A stretch of DNA of 64,000 nucleotides from positions 248,001 through 312,000 of the forward strand of contig NZ_JAPQNS010000004.1 of assembly GCF_028867935.1 (NCBI RefSeq). Reading direction: 5' to 3'. The notes under the pieces are model-generated. The model was not told where the DNA came from. It saw only the letters and a list, made by a program, of their open reading frames with translations, and did not search any database. This document shows, piece by piece, positions 35,802-45,366 of the stretch. The position numbers were made by a program, and so were the translations under genes. Source of the stretch: Flavobacterium sp. SUN052. GTDB lineage: Bacteria > Bacteroidota > Bacteroidia > Flavobacteriales > Flavobacteriaceae. Position 1 is the first letter of the stretch. Every line of letters begins with the position of its first letter.

Positions 35802-38759
35802 CTAAATCACCACGTTTACAATGCGTTTGGGCACGACAACCACTTTTTTGGGCGTCTTACCTTCGAGCCATTTCTGCACGATTTCGTCGGCCAAAACCTC
35901 TTTCTCGATCTCGGTGGCAGCCCGATCAATGGCGAAACTGATCGTGGTGCGTACTTTGCCGTTAATCTGAATCGGGTACTCGAACGCATCTTCAACCAGA
36001 AACGCTGGGTTGAACACCGGGTAACTGGCCCGCGATACGCTGCCGGGTTCGTTGCCCAATGCTGACCATAACTCCTCGCAAATGTGCGGAGCGTAGGGCG
36101 ACAAAATCAGGACTAAATCCTGCAAAATGGCCCGCTTGTGGCAATTCAGCGTAGTCAACTCGTTCACACATACCATGAACGCAGATACGGATGTGTTGAA
36201 CGAATAATTAGCAATGTCTTCCTGCGCTTTTTTGATGGTTTTGTGCAGTACTTTCAACTCAGCGGGCGTGGCTGGCTCATCGGTGACAATCCACTGGCTC
36301 TCGCCCGATGCGTTGTCTTTATAGAACAGTCGCCAGAACTTGCGAATGAAGCGGAATGTACCGTCGATACCGTTTGTATTCCAAGGCTTAGCCTGCTCCA
36401 ATGGACCAAGGAACATTTCGTACAGGCGGAGAACATCAGCACCGTATTTGTCCACGATTAAGTCTGGGTTCACCACATTGAACTTAGACTTAGACATTTT
36501 CTCGACTATAGGAGTCAGTTCAACTTTGTCTTCGCTGAATATTGTAACATCAGCATCGGGGCCGAATAATCCAATATAAGCAAGTGCTGCTTGCTTGCTT
36601 GAAGGTAGTCTCCCATCAAAATCTGCTATTATATATTCTTTGAATTTAGGATAGTATATTTTCATCTCGTCTAAGTTCTCCTTAGTCAAGTAATACTTAC
36701 CGTTCTCAAAAGAAACGAAACTCACAGGAATATGATACTGAAAGCCATCACCCTGTGCAGTTTTGTAACTAGGATTAATTTTTACCGTTGGTGGGACAAT
36801 GCAATAGAGCAGCCTGTCATCGTCTGGATTTCCACTATCCTGTATGTAAACCCTTGCCATCATGCTCATTCCCTGAATCATGCCTTGATTGATCAGCTTC
36901 TTGAACGGCTCGTCTTGTGGGATGTAGCCCCGATCGTACATGAATTTGTTCCAGAAACGGCTGTAGAGCAAGTGGCCAGTGGCGTGTTCAGAGCCACCCA
37001 TGTACAGGTCAACGTCCTGCCAGTAGTCGATGGCTTCGCGGCTGGCAAACTCGCCCGTGTTGTTCGGGTCCATGTATCGGTACCAATACCACGATGACCC
37101 CGCCCAACCGGGCATGGTCGATAGTTCGTACTCGTACTTTTCTTTATATTTCCAGTCCTCAGCCCGTCCCAGCGGTGGCTCGCCGGTTTCAGTGGGCAGG
37201 TATTTATCGACAGCGGGCAGTTCGAGTGGTAAATCCTGCTCGTTGATCAGGTAAGGCAAGCCGTCGCGGAAGTACACGGGCACGGGTTCCCCCCAGTAGC
37301 GTTGGCGGCTAAACACGGCGTCGCGCATGCGGAAGTTGATTTTCCCCTTGCCAACTCCACGTTCCTCCAACCAAGCAGTCAGTGTAGTTGTGGCCTCTTT
37401 ATAGGTCATTCCATTGATAATACCCGAGTTGATGTATCTGCCTTCTTTGGTATTATCAGCCTGATGCTCGATATCTTTTTGGCCATCAAGAATTTGAATG
37501 ATAGGCAGGTCAAAATGCTTGGCAAACAGATAATCGCGTTGGTCGCCGGAGGGAACAGCCATGACTGCACCGGTGCCGTAACCCGCCAACACATAATCGG
37601 CCAGGAAGATAGGCACCTTCTCGTTGTTCAGCGGATTCAGGCAATAGCTACCCGTAAACACCCCCGAAACAACTTTGACATCGGCCATGCGATCGCGCTC
37701 CGAGCGGAGTTTGGCCGCTTGAATATAGGCGTCTACAGCTTCGCGCTGCTCATCGGTTGTCAGGCTTGGCACCAGTTCATGTTCGGGGGCCAACACCATA
37801 AACGTCACGCCATAAATTGTATCTACGCGGGTCGTGAACACCTCAATTGTGTTTGGGCTGTCGGCTACTGCAAACTTCACACTCGCGCCCACGCTCCGGC
37901 CAATCCAGTTTCGTTGTTGTTCTTTAAGCGACTCCGGCCAGTCGATAGTATCCAGACCCGTCAACAAGCGATCGGCGTAGGCCGTGATCCGCATCATCCA
38001 CTGGCGCATCAGTTTTTGCTCCACCGGGTAGCCGCCCCGCTCCGAAACGCCATCTTTTACCTCGTCGTTGGCTAGCACCGTTCCCAGAGCCGGACACCAG
38101 TTTACCATGGCGTTGGCAACGTAAGTCAGGCGGTATTTCAGCGTGATCTCGTATTGTTCCCGCTCCGATTTAGCGTTCCATTCCTCAGCGGTGAACTGCT
38201 GCGAGGGATCACTGGCTATATCTTCATCGCAAACCGCATTTACACCCGCTGTGCCGTTTTCGGCAAACTTGGCCAGCAGGGTTTCAATTGGTTCGGCTTT
38301 ATCGGTGTCTTTGTTGTACCATGACCGGAACAACTCCATAAAAATCCACTGCGTCCATTTGTAATAGCCCGGATCGGATGTGCGCACCTCGCGGCTCCAG
38401 TCGAAGCTGAACCCGATTTGTTTCAGTTGGTCGATGTACGTGGCAATGTTAGCCTCCGTAGTAATGGCCGGGTGTTGACCTGTTTGAATGGCATATTGTT
38501 CGGCGGGTAAACCAAATGAGTCGAATCCCATTGGATGCAACACATTGAAGCCCTGTAACCGACGATACCGCGACACGATATCCGACGCGATGTAGCCCAG
38601 CGGATGCCCTACGTGCAGACCCGCCCCCGATGGATACGGGAACATGTCGAGGACGTAGTATTTGGGTTTATTGCTGTTGGTTTCGGGGCGGTACGTCTGG
38701 TTTTCGTCCCAGAACTTCCTCCATTTTTGCTCAGTCTCGCGGTGATTGTAATCGGCCAT
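35802..38759 (-). CDS. leuS: Leucyl-tRNA synthetase
   Basis: At 985 residues this is a complete class I synthetase. HIGH appears as HVGH (49-52, in SGAGLHVGHPLGY), the editing CP1 domain is in the middle (EVFTTRVDTIYGVTFMV with the threonine-rich loop), and KMSKSK lies near 753. Between about 626 and 750, just before KMSKS, is the leucine-specific insertion; its DNA (about 36495-36880) is visibly richer in A+T than the rest of the gene and uses codons such as ATA and AAA more often. The reaction is attachment of leucine to tRNA-Leu. The gene is convergent with the glucosidase and divergent from a membrane-protein gene. Confidence 0.97.
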   Translation of the reverse strand: MADYNHRETEQKWRKFWDENQTYRPETNSNKPKYYVLDMFPYPSGAGLHVGHPLGYIASDIVSRYRRLQGFNVLHPMGFDSFGLPAEQYAIQTGQHPAITTEANIATYIDQLKQIGFSFDWSREVRTSDPGYYKWTQWIFMELFRSWYNKDTDKAEPIETLLAKFAENGTAGVNAVCDEDIASDPSQQFTAEEWNAKSEREQYEITLKYRLTYVANAMVNWCPALGTVLANDEVKDGVSERGGYPVEQKLMRQWMMRITAYADRLLTGLDTIDWPESLKEQQRNWIGRSVGASVKFAVADSPNTIEVFTTRVDTIYGVTFMVLAPEHELVPSLTTDEQREAVDAYIQAAKLRSERDRMADVKVVSGVFTGSYCLNPLNNEKVPIFLADYVLAGYGTGAVMAVPSGDQRDYLFAKHFDLPIIQILDGQKDIEHQADNTKEGRYINSGIINGMTYKEATTTLTAWLEERGVGKGKINFRMRDAVFSRQRYWGEPVPVYFRDGLPYLINEQDLPLELPAVDKYLPTETGEPPLGRAEDWKYKEKYEYELSTMPGWAGSSWYWYRYMDPNNTGEFASREAIDYWQDVDLYMGGSEHATGHLLYSRFWNKFMYDRGYIPQDEPFKKLINQGMIQGMSMMARVYIQDSGNPDDDRLLYCIVPPTVKINPSYKTAQGDGFQYHIPVSFVSFENGKYYLTKENLDEMKIYYPKFKEYIIADFDGRLPSSKQAALAYIGLFGPDADVTIFSEDKVELTPIVEKMSKSKFNVVNPDLIVDKYGADVLRLYEMFLGPLEQAKPWNTNGIDGTFRFIRKFWRLFYKDNASGESQWIVTDEPATPAELKVLHKTIKKAQEDIANYSFNTSVSAFMVCVNELTTLNCHKRAILQDLVLILSPYAPHICEELWSALGNEPGSVSRASYPVFNPAFLVEDAFEYPIQINGKVRTTISFAIDRAATEIEKEVLADEIVQKWLEGKTPKKVVVVPKRIVNVVI

Positions 38760-38835
38760 ATTGTTGTGACGAACGTTGGTTCGTTCTTGAAATGCTATCT
38801 AAAACAAGCTGAAAAAACTGCTGGCCTGTCGGCCT

Positions 38836-38854
38836 AACGGAGCGGTGCTCCGTT
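38836..38854. repeat. Short palindrome in the leuS/membrane protein divergent region
   Basis: AACGGAGC, GGT and GCTCCGTT form a perfect 8-bp hairpin, enclosed by a CCTGT (38825-38829) and ACAGG (38857-38861) pair that could extend it. It lies in the region between leuS and a divergent gene. It may be a REP-like element; no T-run follows. Confidence 0.45.
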
Positions 38855-38901
38855 TTACAGGTTGCAAAAATAGCCGTTTCGTGGGACATTTGCCCGTGCC
38901 C

Positions 38902-40677
38902 ATGAAACTCCGTTCAGACTATAACACGCTACTACTGTCGTTTTTGCTTACCTGTGTAGTGGGCGGCTTGGCCGTTTGGCTCGTTGAAGACTTCAGCAGC
39001 CCACTTTCCGACGGTGGCGACACCGATTTCTACGAGTATGTTGGGTATTATTTTGCGCACAACCTCACGCTCTGGCCTTTTCCTCAACTCAGCTTACTTC
39101 ACGATCAGACCTTCTATCCGTATGGAGCCAATCATACATTGCTTGATTGGGGTTGGGAGCGCGATTATTGGTATGCCTTCTGTTATTGGTTTTTCGGTCA
39201 GGGAGAACCGGGTCCCTATCTCCAGTATTACTACGTCTATAGCCTGCTGGTTTCGGCGCTCGGCACTTTTTGGCTGATCCGAAAGCCTTTTGGAAACGCC
39301 AAAGCATTCGTAGCTGGATTGATCGTTTCGGTGTTCAACTTCTATTGCCTTTACAAATTTCCGATTCACTTCAACATCAGCGTTGTTCATTGGACTACGC
39401 TCTGTATCATTGCTACCTACCGGTTTCTTTATGAGTTAGTTACTGATAGAAAACAGCTGCCCTCGCCAACGTTGGTGTTACTCTGGATCTGGCTACACAT
39501 ACAGGTATTGAGCCAGGAACTAGGTTATGTGGCTGGTTTTGCGCTGACATTTACGACCATTTGTATTCCTTTTATTGGGTGGTATGGGTGGAAGAAGATT
39601 CGAAGAGGGCAGTTTAAGAATACGGACTGGGCGTTTCGGAATCTCAGTCGAGTACCAGTGAATCTGGCACTGGTTGGCATCATTCTTCTGAGCCTGTGGC
39701 TTTATTTACCGTTGACACTCCAGATTTTTGTAGGCGCTCAAGCCTATGCCGACGCCCCACTGGAAATGAAGCCAGTTTGGTCGCATCCACTTCGGCTGTT
39801 GATTCCATATGTACCGGGGCTCGATGTTACGGCATTTGATTATAAACGGTATCTCCACGACTCGTTCGAAAGCTACGGGCAGGGAAGTCCGGGGCTATAT
39901 CTGGTCGTTCTGGGGGTGTTGGGCTGTTGGACAATCCGGCGAAAACCGGCGCTTTGGGTGCCGGTGGCTCTGATGCTGGTGCTGTGCCTGCTCTATCACC
40001 CCGTCTGGTTGCCCACGCTTCGGGTATTCCCCTGGTTCAGTTTTAATCGGCACGGCGGAAGAGCTTCATTGGCCTACCCTGTCCTGTTTTTGTTATTGGC
40101 ATTATCGGTGCAATGGCCAGCAAAACGATTCGGTCAACTTGCTTTTTTTGCGTTAATGACCCTGATGATAACAGAGTGGGTATGGGGATTCCGGTATCCG
40201 CTGCTGTACAATCCCCAACCAGTATCGTCCTCGCTATATCGCTATCTCGAAAAGGTTCGAAACACCCCCGGCGAAGCGGTTCTCGACTTTCCGTTTTGCA
40301 CCATTGGGGCCGATGGAGTAGGAGCCAAAGAAGGGCTTTGTCCTTATTATCTGCAACAAAACGCCGTATTCACATTTAGGCGATTCCACCAGAAAAAAGT
40401 GGTTGGCCAATACTGGGGCCGATTGCATCCCAAAGATATTCAACCGTTTCTATCTGATAACTGGCCCCAACTGCTCGAACCGGGCCACGTTTTTACCCCT
40501 ACGGACTGGCAGTTTCTGGACCAATTTCTCCGGCAGAACAAGTTTGCGGGCATCAATCTTTTTCCCGATTTGTTGACCCCGGCGCAGCGGCAGGCTTTTT
40601 ACAATCATTTTGGGAAACCTGCTGCTCAATCGCAGTTTCCGATGGCCGGTACGGTGGAGTTTTTGCGATTGCAGTAA
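38902..40677 (+). CDS. Large multi-pass membrane protein (GT-C glycosyltransferase-like)
   Basis: The ATG at 38902 (591 residues, starting MKLRSDYNTLLLSFLL) is preferred to 38845, which runs through a palindrome. A near-consensus promoter (TTG, 20 bases, GACATTTG at 38885-38892) ends nine bases before it. About ten to twelve membrane segments fill residues 10-450, with a large acidic first loop (DFSSPLSDGGDTDFYEYV), and a soluble C-terminal domain of ~140 residues follows. The Asp-containing first loop and layout resemble GT-C lipid-linked sugar transferases, but no specific family signature was recognised. Alternatives include a flippase-like or unknown membrane protein. Confidence 0.65.
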   Translation: MKLRSDYNTLLLSFLLTCVVGGLAVWLVEDFSSPLSDGGDTDFYEYVGYYFAHNLTLWPFPQLSLLHDQTFYPYGANHTLLDWGWERDYWYAFCYWFFGQGEPGPYLQYYYVYSLLVSALGTFWLIRKPFGNAKAFVAGLIVSVFNFYCLYKFPIHFNISVVHWTTLCIIATYRFLYELVTDRKQLPSPTLVLLWIWLHIQVLSQELGYVAGFALTFTTICIPFIGWYGWKKIRRGQFKNTDWAFRNLSRVPVNLALVGIILLSLWLYLPLTLQIFVGAQAYADAPLEMKPVWSHPLRLLIPYVPGLDVTAFDYKRYLHDSFESYGQGSPGLYLVVLGVLGCWTIRRKPALWVPVALMLVLCLLYHPVWLPTLRVFPWFSFNRHGGRASLAYPVLFLLLALSVQWPAKRFGQLAFFALMTLMITEWVWGFRYPLLYNPQPVSSSLYRYLEKVRNTPGEAVLDFPFCTIGADGVGAKEGLCPYYLQQNAVFTFRRFHQKKVVGQYWGRLHPKDIQPFLSDNWPQLLEPGHVFTPTDWQFLDQFLRQNKFAGINLFPDLLTPAQRQAFYNHFGKPAAQSQFPMAGTVEFLRLQ

Positions 40678-40797
40678 AGCTACAATCAGTCTTTTGAGCA
40701 AATTGCTCCTGATTTTTGTTATGATTTGATAAGGTGTTAAACCGATACGTTCAAATTCTGTCTAATTTCTGTTTACCAACCATAAACGAGTATCCTT

Positions 40798-41358
40798 ATG
40801 AAACGTACTAGCTTAATTATTACTGGCCTATTCTCTATTTTATTCTCTGTCAGTGCATTGGCTCAAACATCAACTACGGTAGCAAGCCCGTTGGTAGCAC
40901 CTGTTCAGCAGAGCGTAACCAAACTAAAAGCACTTCAGGCAACTGGCGACCCCGACTTTGATTATGTTTTTCGGATGCGCCTGTTAGAGCAGGGCGCCGT
41001 GGATATGGCCAAACTAGAAGCCGCGCAGGGAACTGACGAAGCGACAAAGGCGAAAGCTCAGGCTTTTGTGGATGCTAAGACAAAAGAATTGGCTGAATTA
41101 GAAGCCATGCAACGTCAACTCCGTCCAACACGCCCTAATCAGGCTTACACGCAGAAACAAAGCCAACAGATCCAGGCTATTATATTGAAAATGCAGCCCG
41201 ATGGCGTTCCGGCCAAAATGACGGGGAAATTAGATGACGATTTTAATGCCCTCATGACGGAATTCACCCGCGATGCCAGCGACTTATCGAAAGCGTATAT
41301 GACGTACGGAAACAACGCATCGGTGAAGGCAATTGCCCAGAAGATGGTAGCGCAGTAA
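40798..41358 (+). CDS. DUF305-like exported helical protein
   Basis: A 186-residue protein with a clear signal peptide (1-23, ending ALAQ). The mature part is helical: DPDFDYVFRMRLLEQGAVDMAKLEAAQGTDE, a long KTKELAELEAMQRQL helix, and a second TGKLDDDFNALMTEFTRDASDLSKAY repeat. This follows the DUF305 (ferritin-like bundle) two-repeat pattern, but the usual HHQG metal-binding start is Leu63-Glu64-Gln-Gly here, so metal binding is probably lost. Location periplasm. Upstream 120 bases carry no clear promoter. A large palindromic element starts 12 bases after the stop. Confidence 0.7.
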   Translation: MKRTSLIITGLFSILFSVSALAQTSTTVASPLVAPVQQSVTKLKALQATGDPDFDYVFRMRLLEQGAVDMAKLEAAQGTDEATKAKAQAFVDAKTKELAELEAMQRQLRPTRPNQAYTQKQSQQIQAIILKMQPDGVPAKMTGKLDDDFNALMTEFTRDASDLSKAYMTYGNNASVKAIAQKMVAQ

Positions 41359-41370
41359 ACAGTGATGGAG

Positions 41371-41479
41371 GGTGACTGGCGCGAGCATTTGCTCGTGCCA
41401 GTTATCTTTCGGGTATTCACCCGAGCCAGCGAATGCTGGCAGCAATAGCTGGAACGAGCAAATGCTCGCGCCAGTCACC
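41371..41479. repeat. Large inverted repeat with nested hairpins (REP/MITE-like)
   Basis: Outer arms 41371-41396 and 41454-41479 are perfectly complementary over 26 bases. The 57-base interior holds two more hairpins, CGGGT/ACCCG (41410-41423) and GCCAGC/GCTGGC (41425-41440). The whole would fold into a branched structure on either strand. It lies between convergent genes and could also end transcription, but the complexity suggests a mobile or dispersed repeat. No transposase is nearby. Confidence 0.7.
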
Positions 41480-41485
41480 TTACCC

Positions 41486-42928
41486 TTAAAGCTCCTGGGC
41501 AATGTTGAAGTAGAACCCTCGCTGCCCCTGCCCGTTGATGGTGGCACTGAACCGGCCGACGAGGTTGTAAAAGGTTACCACATCCAGGCTTATACCCGTT
41601 CCAAGCAGGAGTTTGTTCGCAAGTCGGCTATCGAATTGTTGGGCAATAGAACTTCGCACGTAGCCCGCATCGGCAAACCCGGTCAGATAAGCGGCAAGAG
41701 GAAACGTATTGAATTGCTTTACTTTCAGCCAGCTGATTTGCTTAACACTACTGAAAAGCTGGTAACGCAGACTGTTTTTCCAAAGGCCAAAGTGCTGCCC
41801 GTCGATGATAAACAGCTCATACCCCCGCACTACTTCCTGAAGATAGCCAAGGCCCCGCAAATCGTTGTAAGGTTGCCGACGGGGCAGAATCATCTGCCCG
41901 CGCACCCCCGAGCTGGCATACCAATGTCCTTTGGGTTTACTGCTCAACGGCCAGAATCGGGCAGCTGAAGCCACCACTTCAAACTGATGTAAATCATTGT
42001 TAGGAAATAACCCGTACAAAGTGGCATCACCCGTGATGAGCGTTCCCCGCAATGGATAGGCCACGTTGTCGCGCCGGTCGAAGCGGTAACCGTAGGCAAG
42101 CTGTGTGTATTGCTGGCGGGTGCGTCCATCGAGGTAATACGTCGGATTGAGCCGGGCAATGGTGTCGGCAATCTGGTTGCGAACATACCGAAGCCCCAGC
42201 GTGTGAAAATGATAAAATCCATCTCGGCGCGTTAATGAGGCTCCCACATAAGCCCGCGTTCGGAGCAACTCTTCCGACCGGAAATAAACCAGTTTATCAA
42301 ATCGGGACCGGTACGCAATTTCTCGGTTGGTTTGGTACGAAACGTCGAACCGGAGACCGGTTCGTTGTGCCCGGTCAATGTAAGGCCGCTGGTAAATCAT
42401 CAGAAAACGCTGTAGAAAGCCAAATTCTGCCACGCCCACAAGTCGGTCGTTGTTACCCGATACGTTGCGGTAATCTAATCGCGCCCCGTAGATCACCCGC
42501 CGAAAGCTTCGTCCCCGGTCATACCACCACTCATTGAAATTACGGTCGGCGAGGTCAAAAACGGGATACGCCAGTACATACCAGCGCTCTTTCATAACCA
42601 CGTCGATCTCAACAGGCGTCGGATTACCGTTGGCAGTTAAGGAATCGGCCGTTTTTCGGGACGAAACAGTAACCGTAATGAAAAGATTGGTGTTATTAAG
42701 TTTACGTTGATCCCAGGCCAACTTACCGGGCAGATCTGTCAGGCGGATGGTATCGCCCGCGTGGATTTCCAACTCGCGAAGCACAATGCGGTCGCGGGTG
42801 CGGACATTACCCGCCAGATTTACCCGTTTGACTAGTACGGTTGATGTTGAATCGGCGCGCTGGGCATAGAGCAAACCCGACGTTGGAAAAAGAAAGACAA
42901 GTGAAAAGAAAATGAACCAGCCGCGCAT
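41486..42928 (-). CDS. BamA/TamA-like outer-membrane protein with POTRA domain
   Basis: The ATG at 42928 gives 480 residues starting with a signal peptide (MRGWFIFFSLVFLFPTSGLLYAQ); the reading to 43015 adds a 29-residue non-signal start. One POTRA-like region (~27-110, VKRVNLAGNVRTRDRIVLRELEIHAGDTI) precedes a beta barrel of the Bac_surface_Ag/Omp85 type (RPYIDRAQRTGLRFDVSYQT, RFDRRDNVAYPLRGTLITGDA). It ends IAQEL rather than the usual aromatic C-terminus. Known for the family: insertion or translocation of outer-membrane proteins or lipids. With one POTRA it is not the main BamA. A -7 box lies upstream and supports this start. Confidence 0.85.
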   Translation of the reverse strand: MRGWFIFFSLVFLFPTSGLLYAQRADSTSTVLVKRVNLAGNVRTRDRIVLRELEIHAGDTIRLTDLPGKLAWDQRKLNNTNLFITVTVSSRKTADSLTANGNPTPVEIDVVMKERWYVLAYPVFDLADRNFNEWWYDRGRSFRRVIYGARLDYRNVSGNNDRLVGVAEFGFLQRFLMIYQRPYIDRAQRTGLRFDVSYQTNREIAYRSRFDKLVYFRSEELLRTRAYVGASLTRRDGFYHFHTLGLRYVRNQIADTIARLNPTYYLDGRTRQQYTQLAYGYRFDRRDNVAYPLRGTLITGDATLYGLFPNNDLHQFEVVASAARFWPLSSKPKGHWYASSGVRGQMILPRRQPYNDLRGLGYLQEVVRGYELFIIDGQHFGLWKNSLRYQLFSSVKQISWLKVKQFNTFPLAAYLTGFADAGYVRSSIAQQFDSRLANKLLLGTGISLDVVTFYNLVGRFSATINGQGQRGFYFNIAQEL

Positions 42929-42947
42929 GTTGAGGAGTGAAGTCGCC

Positions 42948-42955
42948 CAAAGATA
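42948..42955 (-). promoter_or_regulatory. Candidate -7 box (TATCTTTG) for the BamA-like gene
   Basis: Minus-strand TATCTTTG (42955-42948) is a perfect TAnnTTTG. Transcription from it would leave about 15 bases before the ATG at 42928. No TTTG is found at the usual distance upstream. Confidence 0.35.
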
Positions 42956-43042
42956 CGGTCTTGTTGAAAAATCTGCCTGTAAACGTAGTATTCCTATCGT
43001 TGGCTTTCGTATCATTGTCTAATTTTCCTGTGATATAATCCA

Positions 43043-44395
43043 ATGCAACAAAAACCTACCTTGAGCTTTTGGCAAATCTGGAACATGAGTTTCGGATTTT
43101 TTGGCCTTCAATATAATTTTGGCCTTCAGCAGTTCATCATGAGTCCGGTTTTCCGGTATTTAGGAGCTGATGAAAGCAAAATCCCCGTTCTCTGGCTTGC
43201 TGGTCCTGTTACAGGCTTGTTGATTCAGCCACTCATTGGTGCCATCAGCGATAGAACCTGGTCACCCAGATGGGGTCGTCGGAAACCGTTTTTTCTGATC
43301 GGTGCTTTGCTGTCGAGCATTGCCCTGATTTTGATGCCTAATTCCAAAACACTCTGGATGGCAGCGGGCCTGATGTGGATGATGGATGCTGGTCTGAATG
43401 TCACGATGGAACCTTTCCGGGCGTTCATTGGCGACAAGCTCAATGCAACGCAGCGCACCCTTGGCTTTGCTGTACAGAGCTTTTTTGTGGGTTTTGGGCA
43501 AATTTTGGCCAGTATGATGGCCTATATTTTGCCTCTTTTTGGTATTGCCATGACAGCCACCGTGGCATCGGGCAGTTCCATTCCCGAATACGTACATTAC
43601 CTGTTCTATATCGGCTCGTTCGTCATTATAGCGGCTGTACTCTGGACCGTATATACCACTAAAGAATACCCTCCCGCCGACATGGCGGAATTTGAGCGCA
43701 TGAAGCGTGAAAGCGGAGGCTTTGCCCATGCATTCGCCGAAATAAAAGACGCGCTCGTTGAAATGCCTACGACGATGCGGCAACTCTGGTGGGTGAAATT
43801 TTTTACGTGGTATGGCTTGCCGTTAATGTGGCAATACCTGTCGCTGGCAATTTCTCGCCATGCCTTTAACGCACCAACACCCCAATCGCCGGGCTTTGAT
43901 GAGGGCAGCAAATGGGGTGGTCTGTGTTTCGCGGCTTTCAATGTGGGATGTATTGTAGTAGCCTTTCTAATTCCGACTCTAAGCAGACGCCTGAGCAAGC
44001 AGGCTGTTCACGCTACGTTTCTGACCGTTGCCGGGCTTGGCTTTTTATCGATGTTGCTATCAAACGACAAGTATATTTTCACCTTTGGTATGCTGCTGGT
44101 GGGCTTCGGATGGGGTTCAATTCTATCGATGCCTTACGTAATGCTGGCCGACTCCGTTCCCCCTCAGCGTATGGGGGTTTATATGGGTATTTTCAACGGG
44201 TTTATCGTGGTTCCGCAAATTATCAGCATGATCACCGTTCCCTTTTTATACGACACCATTTTGGGGGGCGATCCACGTAACGCGTTGGTATTGTGTGGTG
44301 TATGTCTGTTTCTGGCTGCTGTGTCGTGTTTTCTGGTTAAAACTCCTAAAACAACAGAAACACCCGTATTTCCGGTTGGCGCAGGCGGGCATTAA
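43043..44395 (+). CDS. MFS sugar transporter (SLC45/GPH-like)
   Basis: A 450-residue protein with about 12 membrane segments. The loop between helices 2 and 3 contains PLIGAISDRTWSPRWGRRKPF, where D-R followed by GRRKPF is the signature of the SLC45 / sucrose-proton transporter group. Proton-coupled uptake of a disaccharide or glucoside is therefore the best guess. A PfkB sugar kinase follows 65 bases downstream on the same strand, which fits import then phosphorylation of a hexose. The gene is divergent from the BamA-like gene. Confidence 0.88.
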   Translation: MQQKPTLSFWQIWNMSFGFFGLQYNFGLQQFIMSPVFRYLGADESKIPVLWLAGPVTGLLIQPLIGAISDRTWSPRWGRRKPFFLIGALLSSIALILMPNSKTLWMAAGLMWMMDAGLNVTMEPFRAFIGDKLNATQRTLGFAVQSFFVGFGQILASMMAYILPLFGIAMTATVASGSSIPEYVHYLFYIGSFVIIAAVLWTVYTTKEYPPADMAEFERMKRESGGFAHAFAEIKDALVEMPTTMRQLWWVKFFTWYGLPLMWQYLSLAISRHAFNAPTPQSPGFDEGSKWGGLCFAAFNVGCIVVAFLIPTLSRRLSKQAVHATFLTVAGLGFLSMLLSNDKYIFTFGMLLVGFGWGSILSMPYVMLADSVPPQRMGVYMGIFNGFIVVPQIISMITVPFLYDTILGGDPRNALVLCGVCLFLAAVSCFLVKTPKTTETPVFPVGAGGH

Positions 44396-44460
44396 TTTTG
44401 TTTCAAGTTTCATTGCTACCATTGGAACAGAGCAGCCAATCAAACCTGAAGCCATTCACT

Positions 44461-45366
44461 ATGTATGATATTCTCGCCGTTGGCGAACTTCTTGCTGACC
44501 TTATTGGGCAGGAAATAACAACCAATTTATCCGATACCGCCACGTTTGAACGATTTCAGGGTGGTTCTCCCGCCAACATGGCTGCTAACATGGCCCGACT
44601 CGGTAACCGGGCCGCCATTGTTTCCTGTGTTGGCTCCGACAATGTTGGTTCTTATCTTATTGAGCAGGTGGCGAAGGCGGGTGTCGATACCGATTACATT
44701 GTCCGGTCAACGCACGAGCCAACCAGTATTGTGCTGGTATCGCGCACTAAAGGAACGCCCGACTTTATCGCTTACCGTCAGGCCGACCGGCAGCTAATGC
44801 CCTATCACTTGCCCGATACGCTACTGAGTCAGGCTCGAATTTTCCATACGACCTGCTTTGCGCTGAGTCAGGAGCCTGCCCAAAGCACCCTGGTCGACGC
44901 GGCCCAACGGGCCAGCCGGTCGGGCTGTCAGGTGAGTATCGACTGTAATTATGCACCCAGCATCTGGCCCGATCGTGATCAGGCATGGCAGGTGATCAAA
45001 GCGTATTGTTCGGCGGGGGCGTTGGTGAAATTGAGCGAAGATGATGCCGCCCGGCTGTATGGAGAAGTCCAGTCCGCAGATCAAATTATCAGTGATTTTC
45101 ATGCGATGGGAGCCACGTTGGTATGCCTTACTCTGGGGGCTGATGGGAGTATTGTCTCTTCAGGCGGTGGCACTGACCGGGTTCAGTTGCCGGGCCGGAA
45201 AATTGAAGTGATCGACGTTACCGGTGCGGGCGATGCATATTGGGCGGGCTTCCTAACGGCTTGGCTTGAGAAACGGACACCTGCACAATGCGCTGATGCC
45301 GGTGCTGATATTGCCACCTTGAAACTGACTACAAAAGGCCCACTGCCAACCGGCATTCGGATTTAA
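44461..45366 (+). CDS. PfkB family carbohydrate kinase (fructokinase-like)
   Basis: The ATG at 44461 gives 301 residues starting MYDILAVGELLADLIG; the 44398 reading starts with TTG just after the transporter stop and is rejected. PfkB signature 1 is GGSPANMAANMARLG and signature 2 is VTGAGDAYWAGFL, with the catalytic Asp in GAGDA. Fructose is the likely sugar (fructokinases have this pattern), but ribose or another ketose is possible. The last codons form the 5' arm of a terminator hairpin. Confidence 0.9.
   Translation: MYDILAVGELLADLIGQEITTNLSDTATFERFQGGSPANMAANMARLGNRAAIVSCVGSDNVGSYLIEQVAKAGVDTDYIVRSTHEPTSIVLVSRTKGTPDFIAYRQADRQLMPYHLPDTLLSQARIFHTTCFALSQEPAQSTLVDAAQRASRSGCQVSIDCNYAPSIWPDRDQAWQVIKAYCSAGALVKLSEDDAARLYGEVQSADQIISDFHAMGATLVCLTLGADGSIVSSGGGTDRVQLPGRKIEVIDVTGAGDAYWAGFLTAWLEKRTPAQCADAGADIATLKLTTKGPLPTGIRI

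Noticed and set aside
37302..38075. 257-codon plus-strand open frame
   Set aside because: It is fully antisense to leuS, which has unambiguous motifs in the other strand, and its product has no family features.
41372..41968. 198-codon plus-strand open frame starting in the large palindrome
   Set aside because: It begins inside the inverted repeat and then runs antisense to the BamA-like gene.
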